From contig JBKQWE010000033.1 in the NCBI GenBank assembly GCA_052139675.1, positions 1 through 64,000 of the forward strand: a stretch of DNA of 64,000 nt, in the 5' to 3' direction. The number at the start of each line of letters is the position of its first letter. The first letter of the stretch is position 1. Source of the stretch: JBEKCB01 sp052139675 (lineage in GTDB: Bacteria > Planctomycetota > Brocadiia > CAIUPP01). The notes under the pieces were generated by a model that saw only the letters and a list, made by a program, of their open reading frames with translations, searched no databases and was not told the DNA's origin. This document shows, piece by piece, positions 33,577-42,775 of the stretch. A program made the position numbers and the translations under genes.

Positions 33577-35586
33577 ATGAGAAACTCACTTCGCGCCGCC
33601 TGGGTCCTTGCCCTGGCGCTGGCGGTCCTCGTTCGTCCCGCCTCGGCCGAGACGCGCAACTGCACGGTCTTCCGCGCGAAGATGCCGCCCCGGCTCGACG
33701 CGTCTTTCGATGACGAGTGCTGGCGCGGCGTGCCGTGGCAGACCGGGTTCACGTACTTCGGCGGCGCCGAGGTCGGGCCGCTGTTCCAGACGCAGTTCGC
33801 CATGCTCTGGGACGACCAGTGCCTCTATCTTGCCGTCCGCGCGCTCGAGCCGGAGCCGGCCGGGCTGGTGGCGCGCGCGCCGCGCGGCAGCAACGACCTG
33901 TTCCGCGACGACCACATCGAGATCTTCCTGTCGCCCGGGACGGACCGCTCCGACTGGCGCCAATTCCTCGTGAATCCGCTCGGACAAGCGCTGGAGTTCA
34001 CCTACGCGCAGAAGAAAGCTGCGGGCCGCCAGGTGATGCCCGACACGCCGCCCTGGCGCTGCGCCTGCGCCACCCGGACCGCCTGTTGGGAGCTCGCCCT
34101 GGCGATACCGCTCGCGGAACTGAAGATCGAGCCGCGCGAGGGAGCGGCGTTTACCGGCAACGTCACCCGCGCGCGCGCGGTCGAACAGCCGGAACTCTAT
34201 CGCACGGCGTGGGCGACGCTGTTGAAGGGGGCCGACGAGTCGGAGGCGTTCGTCGCATTCCGGCTCGGCGGCTTGCCGCCGCCCGAAGTGGCGGGCTGGT
34301 CGCTGGCGGTTAATCCGACCCGCGACCGCGTCACGACCGTGCCGGGAGACCGGTTCACCGGCACGGTGCTCGGCCTGGGCGACGACGGCTGGCTGCATAT
34401 GCGATGCCCCGAATTCCCCAATGAAGTCCGCGTGCGCGCCTCCGCCCTGGACCGCATCGAGCTGACGACCGCCGGCCCGCCGGGAGCGGGCGATCGGATC
34501 GCCCTGGCGAACGGCGACTACGTCCTGGGCGAGGTCCGCACCATCGGCCCGGACCAGACGGTCGTCGCCAGCGAGGCGCTCGGCGAACTGACGCTTCCGA
34601 CGCCGCGCCTGTCGGAAGTCCGCTTCAGCGCGGCGGCGCAGCCGTTTCTCGACACGTCATTCGATGCGGGCGGCCTGGGCTCGTGGATGGCCGTCCGCGG
34701 CAAGTGGAATTTCGAGGGCGCGCAGTTGGCCTCGCCGGGCGATGCGACCGACGGCAGCATCCTCGCGGCCATTCTGCCGCAGGACGGCCCGGTGACGTTC
34801 GAGGCCGATGTCGAGGCGTCGGAAGACGGGCCGCTCGACTGCGAGATGATCCTCTTCGCCAGCGAAACCGGATGGATGGGCGAACGGCCTCCCGCCGTTT
34901 ACGGCCCGGCCGCCGCGCCGAGCCAGAGGAGCGGCGTGCTGTTCGCATTCCGGAGCAGCGGCAACGAAAGCGTCGGCGTCTCGAAGGGAGCGCCGGCGGC
35001 GAGACGCGACTGGGCGCAGGCGCTGCGGTTCCCCCAGCAGCGCGTGCGCAGCGTCCGGCTCCGGTGTTCATACGACCCGAAAGACGGCACGGTCCGCGCG
35101 TGGAAGGACGACCAGGCGCAGGGCCCGATCACATCAGGCCGTCCCGGGCCGAAGGACGGCCGGTACGTCGTCTTCGTCGGGTTCGCGCCGGTCTCGATCA
35201 AGCGCCTGCGCGTGCTGCCGGGCGTCGTGCCTCCGGGCGCCGCGCCGGAACCGGCGGCCGGATCGGTCCGGGTCACGATGACGAACGGCAACGCGATCAC
35301 CGGACAATCCGTGACGTTCGAGGACGGACTGTTTTCGCTCCAGACCGGCCATGACCAGATGCAGCCTGACCCGGCGCAGGTCGCGTCCATCCGGTTCCCC
35401 GCGCCGACCGCCAAACCGCCCGCGCCCGAGGCGGCCGTCCGCGTCGTCACCAGCGAGGGCCGGTTTACGCTGCGCTCCTGCACCCTCTCGGCGGACCGGC
35501 TCATGGGGCAATCGGAGTTCCTCGGCGCGGTCTCCATCCCGCGCGACCGCGTCCGTTCGATCCTCTTCCTGCGCCCGCCGCAGTGA
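33577..35586 (+). CDS. Secreted protein with N-terminal CBM9-like domain
   Basis: A 669-residue exported protein (signal peptide to about residue 24). Residues about 28-195 match the carbohydrate-binding family 9-like fold: PRLDASFDDECWRGVPWQ, MLWDDQCLYLAVRALEPEP, FRDDHIEIFLSP and ELALAIPLAELKI. The rest holds short beta-rich repeats that resemble each other (GDRFTGTVLGLGDDGWLHM, GDRIALANGDYVLGEVRTI, NGNAITGQSVTFEDGLFSL) around a concanavalin-like middle region near 350-560 (NFEGAQLASPGDATDGSIL). No catalytic pair is evident, so binding or structural function is more likely than hydrolysis. Confidence 0.82.
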   Translation: MRNSLRAAWVLALALAVLVRPASAETRNCTVFRAKMPPRLDASFDDECWRGVPWQTGFTYFGGAEVGPLFQTQFAMLWDDQCLYLAVRALEPEPAGLVARAPRGSNDLFRDDHIEIFLSPGTDRSDWRQFLVNPLGQALEFTYAQKKAAGRQVMPDTPPWRCACATRTACWELALAIPLAELKIEPREGAAFTGNVTRARAVEQPELYRTAWATLLKGADESEAFVAFRLGGLPPPEVAGWSLAVNPTRDRVTTVPGDRFTGTVLGLGDDGWLHMRCPEFPNEVRVRASALDRIELTTAGPPGAGDRIALANGDYVLGEVRTIGPDQTVVASEALGELTLPTPRLSEVRFSAAAQPFLDTSFDAGGLGSWMAVRGKWNFEGAQLASPGDATDGSILAAILPQDGPVTFEADVEASEDGPLDCEMILFASETGWMGERPPAVYGPAAAPSQRSGVLFAFRSSGNESVGVSKGAPAARRDWAQALRFPQQRVRSVRLRCSYDPKDGTVRAWKDDQAQGPITSGRPGPKDGRYVVFVGFAPVSIKRLRVLPGVVPPGAAPEPAAGSVRVTMTNGNAITGQSVTFEDGLFSLQTGHDQMQPDPAQVASIRFPAPTAKPPAPEAAVRVVTSEGRFTLRSCTLSADRLMGQSEFLGAVSIPRDRVRSILFLRPPQ

Positions 35587-35614
35587 CCGCCGCCCCGTTC
35601 TCGGCCAACTTTCT

Positions 35615-36769
35615 CTAGTGCGGCGCCGGCTGGAATCGGCGGTCAATGATGTCGCCGTATTTGTCCGTCAGGACCACTTTCGAAAAATCCGGGTCCTTCA
35701 GCAGCATCACGATGTTCTGCCCGTAGCGCTCCTTGACCGTGCGCAGGTCGGCGGCGGCGCCGTCGAGATCGCCCTCGCGGATTCGGAGCCGCGCGCGCTG
35801 CAGAAGGGCGTGGCGGCTGAAGGGACTCAGCTTGAAGGCTCGGTCGAGCGTCGCCTTCGCCTCGGCGGTCTTGCCGGCCAGCATCTGCGCGTTGGCCAGT
35901 TGGGCCAGGAGCCAGTCGTCCTCGGGCAGGCCGTCGAGCACGATCTGAAGCTGCGCGAGCGCCTCGTCGTAGCGCTGCTCATCGAGGGCCGTCGCCGCCA
36001 GTTGGTAGTGCGCGAACAGCACCGCCTGGCCGCGCGCGAGCATGTCGCGATACAGCGCCTTCGCGTCGTCGTACTTCTTCATCGAGCCCAGGGCGCGGGC
36101 CAGCGTCAAGCGGAAGACCATGTCCTCGGGCGACTCCTTCAGCGCCTCGCGCGCGGCCTTCTCCGCCTCGAAGTGCGACCCGCGCATCATCTGCACGATC
36201 ATCGCGTGCTTGCGCTCCTTTTTCTCCTTATCCTCCGCCGACTCCGGCCAGTGCGCAGGCATCAGGGCCGCCGCCGTGGAGACGATGTCCGGCCCGGTCA
36301 GCGGCGTCTCGATGTTGACCAGCCGCGGCCCTTCTGGAGCGGCCCGATAGCGGAAGAGCTGGAAGACGGTGACCTGCACCTTCTCCGCGTTCCTGGAATC
36401 GAAGCGCACGGGCACGACGAGGGAGCCTTTCTCATCGCGCGGCGGCGGCAGGAAGCGCTCGGCGTCCGCGGCATAGGACCAGATCGAGGGGACGCTCTTC
36501 GCGATCGTTTCCATGAATTCCGCGGCGATCCGCTCCCGTTCTTTCGGATCGGCCGGGTAGCCTGCGGGCATGCGCTGGATCAGTTCGCCGGGGATGTCGC
36601 CGGTGCGGATCAGTTCCAGGACCGGCTCGAAGTCCTTGTGCGACATGGCCTCGCAGGCCTCGGCGGTGAGTTTCCGCGCGGCGTCGAGGTCAGCCTGAGC
36701 GCCGAGAGCGCACATGGGCGGCATCGCGGCCATCAGCGCCGTCAGAACCAGCAGATGCCGGAGGCGCAT
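35615..36769 (-). CDS. Exported TPR-repeat protein
   Basis: A 384-residue protein with an N-terminal signal peptide (MRLRHLLVLTALMAAMPPMC, cleavage near residue 24). The first half is not recognised. Residues about 195-330 form at least four tetratricopeptide repeats (HFEAEKAAREALKESPEDMV, YDDAKALYRDMLARG, YDEALAQLQIVLDGLPEDD, TAEAKATLDRAFKLSPFSR). It probably acts in the periplasm as a protein-binding scaffold. It sits 17 bp after the stop of the GH5-like gene on the same strand and is likely cotranscribed with it. Confidence 0.82.
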   Translation of the reverse strand: MRLRHLLVLTALMAAMPPMCALGAQADLDAARKLTAEACEAMSHKDFEPVLELIRTGDIPGELIQRMPAGYPADPKERERIAAEFMETIAKSVPSIWSYAADAERFLPPPRDEKGSLVVPVRFDSRNAEKVQVTVFQLFRYRAAPEGPRLVNIETPLTGPDIVSTAAALMPAHWPESAEDKEKKERKHAMIVQMMRGSHFEAEKAAREALKESPEDMVFRLTLARALGSMKKYDDAKALYRDMLARGQAVLFAHYQLAATALDEQRYDEALAQLQIVLDGLPEDDWLLAQLANAQMLAGKTAEAKATLDRAFKLSPFSRHALLQRARLRIREGDLDGAAADLRTVKERYGQNIVMLLKDPDFSKVVLTDKYGDIIDRRFQPAPH

Positions 36770-36786
36770 GTTTTCTCCTCGCGGGT

Positions 36787-39411
36787 TTACCTGGCCAGCT
36801 CAATCTCATACCACAGCGTTTTGAACTCGGGCCCGATCACCATCGTCGCGTTGCCGGCGGCGGCCTTGACCGGGACCTCTTCGCCGCGCTGTCCCCGGCC
36901 GTCCAGCGCCCAGGCGCGCATCGTCGCACCGGCTTCGAGCGGCAGCGAGATCGTGGCCGGAATGCCCTCGACCAGCGCCGGCGCATGGCCCCAATCCTTG
37001 CCGACGGAATCATGCTTGGCGTCCTTCCAGATCATGCCGGTATTCTGCACGTAGCCGGTGGCGCTGACGAGGATGCGCGCAGGCGCCTTGAAGCCCTCGC
37101 CGTCGAGGACTGTCAGCGTGATGGCCGACCAGCCCTGCAGGGTCTTGCCGGGCGTGACCTCGACGCTGTCGCCCAGGTCGCAGGCGGTCTCGTCCGCAGC
37201 GCCGATCAGCCCTTTGCTGCGAGGCGCCTTCACCAGCACGAAGCCCTTCTTCTCTGCCGCCGCCGGCCCCCAGAAGAGTTCGCCGGTGACGCTGGGAATC
37301 GGGCTTTCCGCGGCCGGTTTGCGCGCGGGCGCAGCAGGCCCGGTATCGGGCGCAAGAGCAAGCTCGACGCGCCCCTTGAAAACGGCCGCCGGATCCGCGC
37401 CGAGCTGCTCGGCGGTCGGCAGGTCGTTGAATTTCCGGATCACTTCGATGCAACTTTCCACGGTGTAAGGCACAACGGTCGGCTTGTCTGCCGTTCGGAC
37501 GTCGGCACGCTCAAAGAGGGCCGCCGCGGCGGGCAGCGCGGCCATCTTCGTCGGATGCTCGGCGATGTCGAAGAAATTCGCGAAGGTGCCGCGGTTCCAG
37601 TCGGCGCCGTGCGAATAGGCGAACGCGAAAATCCCGTCGAGATCGTGCAGCGCCGCATAGGCGCCGAGCAGCAGAAACGCCTCCGACGAGTAGGTGTTCG
37701 GCGCGGGGTGATTGTATTCGGTGCAGACCAGCGGCTTGCCGGCCGCGCGCGTGAGCAGCATGCGCAGCGTGCCGCCGTCCGGCACGCCGGCCATCGGGAC
37801 GTTATGCACGATCCAGTCCACCGGGTCCCACGGCCTTCCGGGGAAGTACGGGTGCTGCCAATAGTTATGGCAGTCGGTGACGTCCATCTCCGCCTGGATC
37901 GCGAACGGGCTGTAGCTGCATGCCGTGCCAACCACGAGCGAGCCGCAGTGGAGGTCCTTGCGGATGAACCGGCGCATGCCGGTCCAGTAGCGCTCCTCGG
38001 TCTCCCACATGAACCGGATCCAGTCGCGCTGGACGGCGGGAGCGCGGCCGGCGAACTCCTTCTTCCGCAGCGGGGCGACGGAGCCGAGCTCTTCGCCTGC
38101 GCGGAGGCCGGCGACGCCGCCCGCGCGGAACGACACGGCCGCGAACTCGCACACGTCGCCCGCACGGCCGAGGTCCGAGAAAACCACGCGCGCGTTCTCG
38201 TCCGTCTCGGGGGCGACAAAGGCCAGGCTGAACGTGCGCCATTCTTTGCCGAGCGCAGCCTGCGTGGACGCCACGGCATTCCAGGGATCGTGCGCTTGTC
38301 CGAACACTGCCGTGATGGCGCGCGGCCGCTCGCTGCGCGCCAGGAAGCTGAGCGTATAGGTCGAGCCGGCTTTCACCGTGAGGCCGGGCTGGCCGAATTG
38401 GACATGCCAGCCTTCCTGCCCCGGCCGCTGCACGGCCAGCCGCAGCACCGGCCCGCCGCCCGGTCCGTCTTTGGCGGGCTCCGCGGTCGCCTTGGCCCCG
38501 TCGTGCTGTTCCAGCACCCATCCGTCCGCCCCGTTCGCGAAATCGGCGTTCGAGAGCATTTCCGTGGCGCTCAGCGGCTGGTCCGCGGCGTTCCACACGG
38601 CCCTGAGCGCGGCGGCGCCGGCATAGCGCCCCTTGAGCCAGTCGTTCCATTGCCGGGCCAGCTCGCTCTCATAAAACGGCGGCAGCGCGTCCAGGTTGCC
38701 CCAGAGCCACTCGCGGATCAGGCCGTCCTCATTGCTGATCTCGATGAGCGCGACCGCCGGTTCGTCCGCGTAGCTCTTGCCGGTGTAGGGATTGACGTGC
38801 GTGAGCAGGTCGCGCGCGTATTCGTGCTGCATTTCGATCATTTGCGGCACGAAGTGGTCCAACGCCTTATCGAAGCTGATACCGCTCGCCGGCAGGCCCG
38901 GGAAATTGCGCCCCACGTGCAGGTTCAGGTCCGCGTAAATGCCGTTCGCCTTCAGCCGGGATATGAGGTAGTCGAGCCGCTCCAGTTGCGCCGGGTCAAT
39001 CGTGCGACGGTCGTCCTTGAGCAGCCCTTGCGGCGAGGCGTTGGTGTCCATGTGGTGAAAGCGGACGCAGTTGATCCCGAAGCGCGCCATGCGCGGCGCG
39101 ATCTGGTCGGCGTCCTCGTGCTTGGGGAAGTTGGCCTCGAAGCAGAGATTGACGCCCAGGAGCCGGATGCGCCGGTCGCCGGCCCGCAGATGGCCGTCCT
39201 TCGCGGCGATGAAGCCGGATTTCCCGGCGGGCTTTTCGAGCCAGCCGCTGAGGTTGGTCAGGCCCGGCGAAACGTCGTTCCATGGAAGCGTGAAGGGAAC
39301 CAGCGGCGGCGCGGATGCAGGGACGTTCTCCGCGGCGCGCAGTCCGGCGGCCCCGCAAAAACCCAGCATCAGCGCCGCGCAACTATGAAGAGACGGGGAA
39401 CGCCGAACCAT
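36787..39411 (-). CDS. Secreted clan-A glycoside hydrolase with CBM inserted in the catalytic domain
   Basis: An 874-residue exported protein (signal peptide to about residue 26). The barrel begins RLLGVNLCFEANFPKHED, with NCVRFHHMDTNASPQGLL. Acid/base Glu228 is in ALIEISNEDG and the nucleophile is probably Glu565 in LVCTEYNHPAP. Between them, about residues 285-432, is a complete carbohydrate-binding domain of the CBM4/9-like sandwich type (LSNADFANGADGW through WRTFSLAF to VSFRAGG), so the barrel is split. A C-terminal beta region (700-874) follows. It resembles GH5-like cellulase or mannanase proteins; substrate unknown. Confidence 0.83.
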   Translation of the reverse strand: MVRRSPSLHSCAALMLGFCGAAGLRAAENVPASAPPLVPFTLPWNDVSPGLTNLSGWLEKPAGKSGFIAAKDGHLRAGDRRIRLLGVNLCFEANFPKHEDADQIAPRMARFGINCVRFHHMDTNASPQGLLKDDRRTIDPAQLERLDYLISRLKANGIYADLNLHVGRNFPGLPASGISFDKALDHFVPQMIEMQHEYARDLLTHVNPYTGKSYADEPAVALIEISNEDGLIREWLWGNLDALPPFYESELARQWNDWLKGRYAGAAALRAVWNAADQPLSATEMLSNADFANGADGWVLEQHDGAKATAEPAKDGPGGGPVLRLAVQRPGQEGWHVQFGQPGLTVKAGSTYTLSFLARSERPRAITAVFGQAHDPWNAVASTQAALGKEWRTFSLAFVAPETDENARVVFSDLGRAGDVCEFAAVSFRAGGVAGLRAGEELGSVAPLRKKEFAGRAPAVQRDWIRFMWETEERYWTGMRRFIRKDLHCGSLVVGTACSYSPFAIQAEMDVTDCHNYWQHPYFPGRPWDPVDWIVHNVPMAGVPDGGTLRMLLTRAAGKPLVCTEYNHPAPNTYSSEAFLLLGAYAALHDLDGIFAFAYSHGADWNRGTFANFFDIAEHPTKMAALPAAAALFERADVRTADKPTVVPYTVESCIEVIRKFNDLPTAEQLGADPAAVFKGRVELALAPDTGPAAPARKPAAESPIPSVTGELFWGPAAAEKKGFVLVKAPRSKGLIGAADETACDLGDSVEVTPGKTLQGWSAITLTVLDGEGFKAPARILVSATGYVQNTGMIWKDAKHDSVGKDWGHAPALVEGIPATISLPLEAGATMRAWALDGRGQRGEEVPVKAAAGNATMVIGPEFKTLWYEIELAR

Positions 39412-39440
39412 CGAAGCACCTTCCTTTCCGGCGGGCGGCG

Positions 39441-40361
39441 TCAGTTCGGAGCGGCGGCCCCAGGCGCCTGCACGTCGGTCACGTGCGATAAGTTGCTCAG
39501 CGTGGCGCCGACGTCAATCGTCACCTCTTCTCCGGTGGGGTCCGGTCTGCCCTTCATCGTGTAGCCGACATTCGCCGTCTGCGACACCTCGAGCGCCGGC
39601 ATGGACGCGGCGACCGGCAGCTTCTCGGAAAATCCGATTTTCAGGAACCCCTTCTCGACTTTCACTTCGCTCGGCACGATGGGAATATACCTGGAGCAGT
39701 CCATAGAGCCGCTGATCTGCAGGCATTCCGTATTGCCGACGCGGACGACTTTCTCAAGGGTGACGGTTCCGCTGAGGTCCGCCGTATTCGCCGTCGCCCG
39801 GCGGCGCAGCAGGTCCTTCGCCATCAAATCGGTGTTGACGTCCCAATGATCGCCCGGCTTCTTCCGCTGGGCCGTGCCGAAAAGCTCGTCGTCCGTCGGC
39901 CCGTTGGGGTCCAGCGGAAGGATCACCGTAATCGCCTCCTGGGCCGGCAGAGGCAGGCGGTGGCCGTCCATCTCGGAAACCTCGACCTCGTCCTTCATCG
40001 AAACCGTAACGACGCTGCCCTTGCTCACCAATTCCTTCGCGCCGGCATCGTCCGTCCGGGTCAGTTTCTCGATCTGCAGGGAGAGCTTCGACGGCTTTCC
40101 CTTGTCATCCACCGCGAGAACCGTCACGGCGCAGTCGCATTCCACCGCGAATTTCACGGATTCATTCTGGAGAGTTTTGTCGCCGGACTTGATGACCTGG
40201 GTCCGGGAGCTCCGGCCGCTGGCCGACAGGTGGTATTTCAGCCCGGCGGCTTGCGGGCGATACAGGCGGATCGGGTAGTCCTGCGCCAGAAGCGACGCGC
40301 AAGGCCACAGGGCCAGGACAAGAACCGCCGGCCACGTTATCCCGCCTCGAGAGCGTTTCAT
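39441..40361 (-). CDS. Exported hypothetical protein
   Basis: A 306-residue protein. AAGGAGG at 40370-40376, eight bases upstream, fixes the ATG at 40361; the longer frame reaching 41201 runs through a non-coding repeat and is rejected. A signal peptide (about 1-27, VLALWPCASLLAQD) leads to a beta-rich body with LKYHLSASGRSSRTQVI, FAVECDCAVTVLAVDDKGK and a PGDHWDVN segment. No catalytic motif or family is recognised. It lies 29 bp upstream of the GH5-like gene on the same strand, so the order is this gene, hydrolase, TPR protein. Confidence 0.75.
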   Translation of the reverse strand: MKRSRGGITWPAVLVLALWPCASLLAQDYPIRLYRPQAAGLKYHLSASGRSSRTQVIKSGDKTLQNESVKFAVECDCAVTVLAVDDKGKPSKLSLQIEKLTRTDDAGAKELVSKGSVVTVSMKDEVEVSEMDGHRLPLPAQEAITVILPLDPNGPTDDELFGTAQRKKPGDHWDVNTDLMAKDLLRRRATANTADLSGTVTLEKVVRVGNTECLQISGSMDCSRYIPIVPSEVKVEKGFLKIGFSEKLPVAASMPALEVSQTANVGYTMKGRPDPTGEEVTIDVGATLSNLSHVTDVQAPGAAAPN

Positions 40362-40489
40362 CGGGTCCGCCTCCTTCCGCCCCGGGCCGGTCTCCGGCCG
40401 TTCCAAAGCCGGCGCCCGCGGGCGCAAACCGCCGGTCATTCTACCATTTCGCTCCCGCTTTTCAATCCTCACCACAACGACCACCGCAG

Positions 40490-40599
40490 TTTCACCACGA
40501 CGACACAACGAGCACGACGAAACTGCTGTTACGGCAATCCGCCGTTTTTGATGTTCGTTGTTTGGCGTTCGTCGTGCTCGTCGTGTCGTCGTGGTGAAA
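40490..40599. repeat. Long hairpin repeat, family C copy 1
   Basis: Left arm 40490-40521 and right arm 40568-40599 pair at 31 of 32 positions around a 46-base loop; the arms are built of CACGACGA-type units. Extra half-units flank it (CACCACAACGA near 40470, and TTCGTGCCGTCGTGG plus TTCGTGTTGTGGTGG up to about 40636). The right arm and loop align well with 55960-56033. It fills the gap between the aspartase gene stop and the exported hypothetical gene start. Confidence 0.85.
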
Positions 40600-40651
40600 A
40601 TTCGTGCCGTCGTGGTAAAAATTCGTGTTGTGGTGGAAGAGCGCGTTCGTT

Positions 40652-42067
40652 TCACCGCGCGCGGCGTTTGCTCTCGGGGCGGATCAGCGCTTCGGGGGAC
40701 AGGAGCTTTTCGGCCTGCTCGCGCGTGACGTAGCCCAGCTCGAGCGCCGTTTCGCGGATGGACTTGCCGCCGGCGAGCGAGCGCTTGACGATCTCGGCGG
40801 CCTTCTGATAGCCGCAGACCGTGTCGAGGATCGTGGCCAGCGCGGGCGTGGCCTCGGCGTAGCGGCGGCAGCGCTCCGCGTCGGCGGAGACGCCCGCGAC
40901 GCATTTCGCCGTGAACGCGCCGATCGCGTTCGGGAGGATCTGCAGCGACTGCAAGAGGTTGTGCGCGACGAGCGGCATCATGACGTTCAGCTCGAGCTGC
41001 CCCGCCTGCACCGCCAGCGAGATCGCCGCGTCGTTCCCGACCACCTGGAAGCCGACCATCGCGAGCATCTCCGGCATGACCGGGTTCACCTTGCCGGGCA
41101 TGATCGAGGACCCCGGCTGCAGCGCGGGCAGGCGGATCTCGCCGAGGCCGGTGACCGGCCCGGAACTCAGCAGGCGGAAGTCGTTGCCGATGCGGATGCA
41201 CTCCAGCGCCAGCGCCTTGAGCGCGCCGGAAAGGATCGAGAACGGGGCCAGGCTCTGCGTGGCCTCGAACAGATCCGGCGCAGGCTGGAGCTCCAACGCG
41301 GTCAGGTCGCGCAGCCGGCGGACGACTTCCTCGCGGTAGCCGCTGAACGTGTTGACGCCGGTGCCCACGGCGCTGGCCCCGATGCCGAGCGCGCGCAGGT
41401 GCGCCGACGATTCCCGCACGGCGTTCGCGGCGCGCTCGATCGCCGAGGCGTAGCCGCCGAATTCCTGCCCGAGCGTCAGCGGCACGGCGTCCATCATGTG
41501 CGTGCGGCCGGCCTTGACGACGCCTTGGAATTCGTCCGCCTTGGCGCGCAGCGCGCTCACGGCCTCGCGGAAGACCGGCTCCGCCTCGCGCAGCAGCATC
41601 AGCGCGCCGAGCCGCATCGAGGTCGGCACCACGTCGTTGGTGGACTGGCCGAGGTTCACCTGGTCGTTCGGATGGACCACGGCATAGTCGCCGCGTCGGC
41701 CGCCGAGGATCTCGATCGCGCGGTTCGCGATGACCTCGTTGACGTTCATGTGGAACGAGACCCCCGCGCCGCTCTGGAAGGCGTCCACGACGAACTGGTC
41801 GAGCAGTTTCAACGAGATCACGTCATCGGCCGCCTTGGCGATGGCCGCGGCGACCTTCGGCGGCAGGCGGCCGGCGGCGCCGTTCGTCTGCGCGGCGGCC
41901 TTCTTGACGCAGCCCGCCGCGCGCACCAGGAACGGGCTGACACGCAGCCCGCTGATCGGATAATTCTCCACCGCCCGCTGCGTCTGGGCGCCGTAATAAG
42001 CCGCCGCCGGGACGGCGATCTCGCCGAGAGAATCCTTCTCCCTGCGCATCTTCCCTGATCTCGTCAT
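40652..42067 (-). CDS. aspA: Aspartate ammonia-lyase (class II fumarase/aspartase family)
   Basis: A 471-residue cytoplasmic enzyme. It has the superfamily signature GSSIMPGKVNP, an N-terminal GEIAVPAAAYYGAQTQRAVEN and GQSTNDVVPTSMRL. After the signature, VMPEMLAMVGFQVVGND matches aspartase rather than fumarase C, which usually has TQ-E there. The predicted reaction is aspartate to fumarate plus ammonia; fumarase or a related lyase remains possible. Met1 or Met7 may be the start. It stands alone between two gaps on the minus strand. Confidence 0.85.
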   Translation of the reverse strand: MTRSGKMRREKDSLGEIAVPAAAYYGAQTQRAVENYPISGLRVSPFLVRAAGCVKKAAAQTNGAAGRLPPKVAAAIAKAADDVISLKLLDQFVVDAFQSGAGVSFHMNVNEVIANRAIEILGGRRGDYAVVHPNDQVNLGQSTNDVVPTSMRLGALMLLREAEPVFREAVSALRAKADEFQGVVKAGRTHMMDAVPLTLGQEFGGYASAIERAANAVRESSAHLRALGIGASAVGTGVNTFSGYREEVVRRLRDLTALELQPAPDLFEATQSLAPFSILSGALKALALECIRIGNDFRLLSSGPVTGLGEIRLPALQPGSSIMPGKVNPVMPEMLAMVGFQVVGNDAAISLAVQAGQLELNVMMPLVAHNLLQSLQILPNAIGAFTAKCVAGVSADAERCRRYAEATPALATILDTVCGYQKAAEIVKRSLAGGKSIRETALELGYVTREQAEKLLSPEALIRPESKRRAR

Positions 42068-42175
42068 GGGTTGCTCCCGCGCAATATTACGTTGGATTAT
42101 GTTGGGCTTTATCTTAGCAGGCGAGGCGGGGAAAATCTATGAAAGCACCGGGAGGTGTAAGCGGAGTTCCGCCGG

Positions 42176-42775
42176 CTACTTCATCAGCTCCCGGCCTGCG
42201 TTGAACGCCTCGTCGAGCGCGGCGGGATGCTTTAGGATGTCGCCGAGCGCGTCAATGGACGGGTAGAAGAGCTCGCCGGTGAGCCGGATGTCCAGGACGA
42301 CGCACCAGGCGGCGACGACCTGCCGCGCGCACTTGTAGAACCGGTCGTGCTTGAACCCGCCGCAGGAGAGGAAAAGCGCCTCGCGGTCCGGGTTGGCGTG
42401 CGGGCGCTTGAGCAGGTACTTGCGCGCCCAGATCGCCTGGCAGCGGTCAATCATGGTCTTGAGCTGCGCGGAGACGCTGGCGAAGTAGATCGGCGAGGCG
42501 ATGACGAACCGGTCCGAAGCGTCGAGCGCCTCGTAGATGCCCTTCATGTCGTCGCCCGCGGCGAACCGGCAGTAGCCGGTCGCGTTGCAGAAGCGGCAGT
42601 TCTGGCAGGGCAGGAACTTAAGCTCGTTGAGCACGATCTTCGTGACCGCCGCTCCGGGCGCGGCGGCGGCGACGCCCGCCAGCGCGCTGTCGAGGAGCTT
42701 CTCCGAGTTCCCGCCCCGTCGAGGGCTGCCCGCAAATGCCAGGACTCTGTGCTCCAAGCGCTCTCCTTCCGTCAC
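42176..42775 (-). CDS. NADPH-dependent FMN reductase/iron-sulfur flavoprotein-like
   Basis: A 199-residue flavodoxin-fold protein. The FMN phosphate loop is AFAGSPRRGGNSEKL near 12-26 and the second flavin segment is ASPIYFASVSAQLKTMIDR. A compact cysteine cluster (CQNCRFCNATGYC, near 57-69) between them is typical of iron-sulfur flavoprotein relatives and may bind a 4Fe-4S cluster. Its GTG start at 42775 directly abuts the scpA stop codon, so it is translationally linked to scpA. Electron partner unknown. Confidence 0.86.
   Translation of the reverse strand: MTEGERLEHRVLAFAGSPRRGGNSEKLLDSALAGVAAAAPGAAVTKIVLNELKFLPCQNCRFCNATGYCRFAAGDDMKGIYEALDASDRFVIASPIYFASVSAQLKTMIDRCQAIWARKYLLKRPHANPDREALFLSCGGFKHDRFYKCARQVVAAWCVVLDIRLTGELFYPSIDALGDILKHPAALDEAFNAGRELMK

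Noticed and set aside
36985..39564. 859-residue open frame on the plus strand opposite the clan-A hydrolase
   Set aside because: Antisense shadow caused by high third-position GC; no recognisable motif.
40362..41201. Long upstream extension of the exported protein at 39441-40361
   Set aside because: It runs through repeat family C (giving Thr/Arg runs) and into the aspartase gene; a strong ribosome site fixes the start at 40361.
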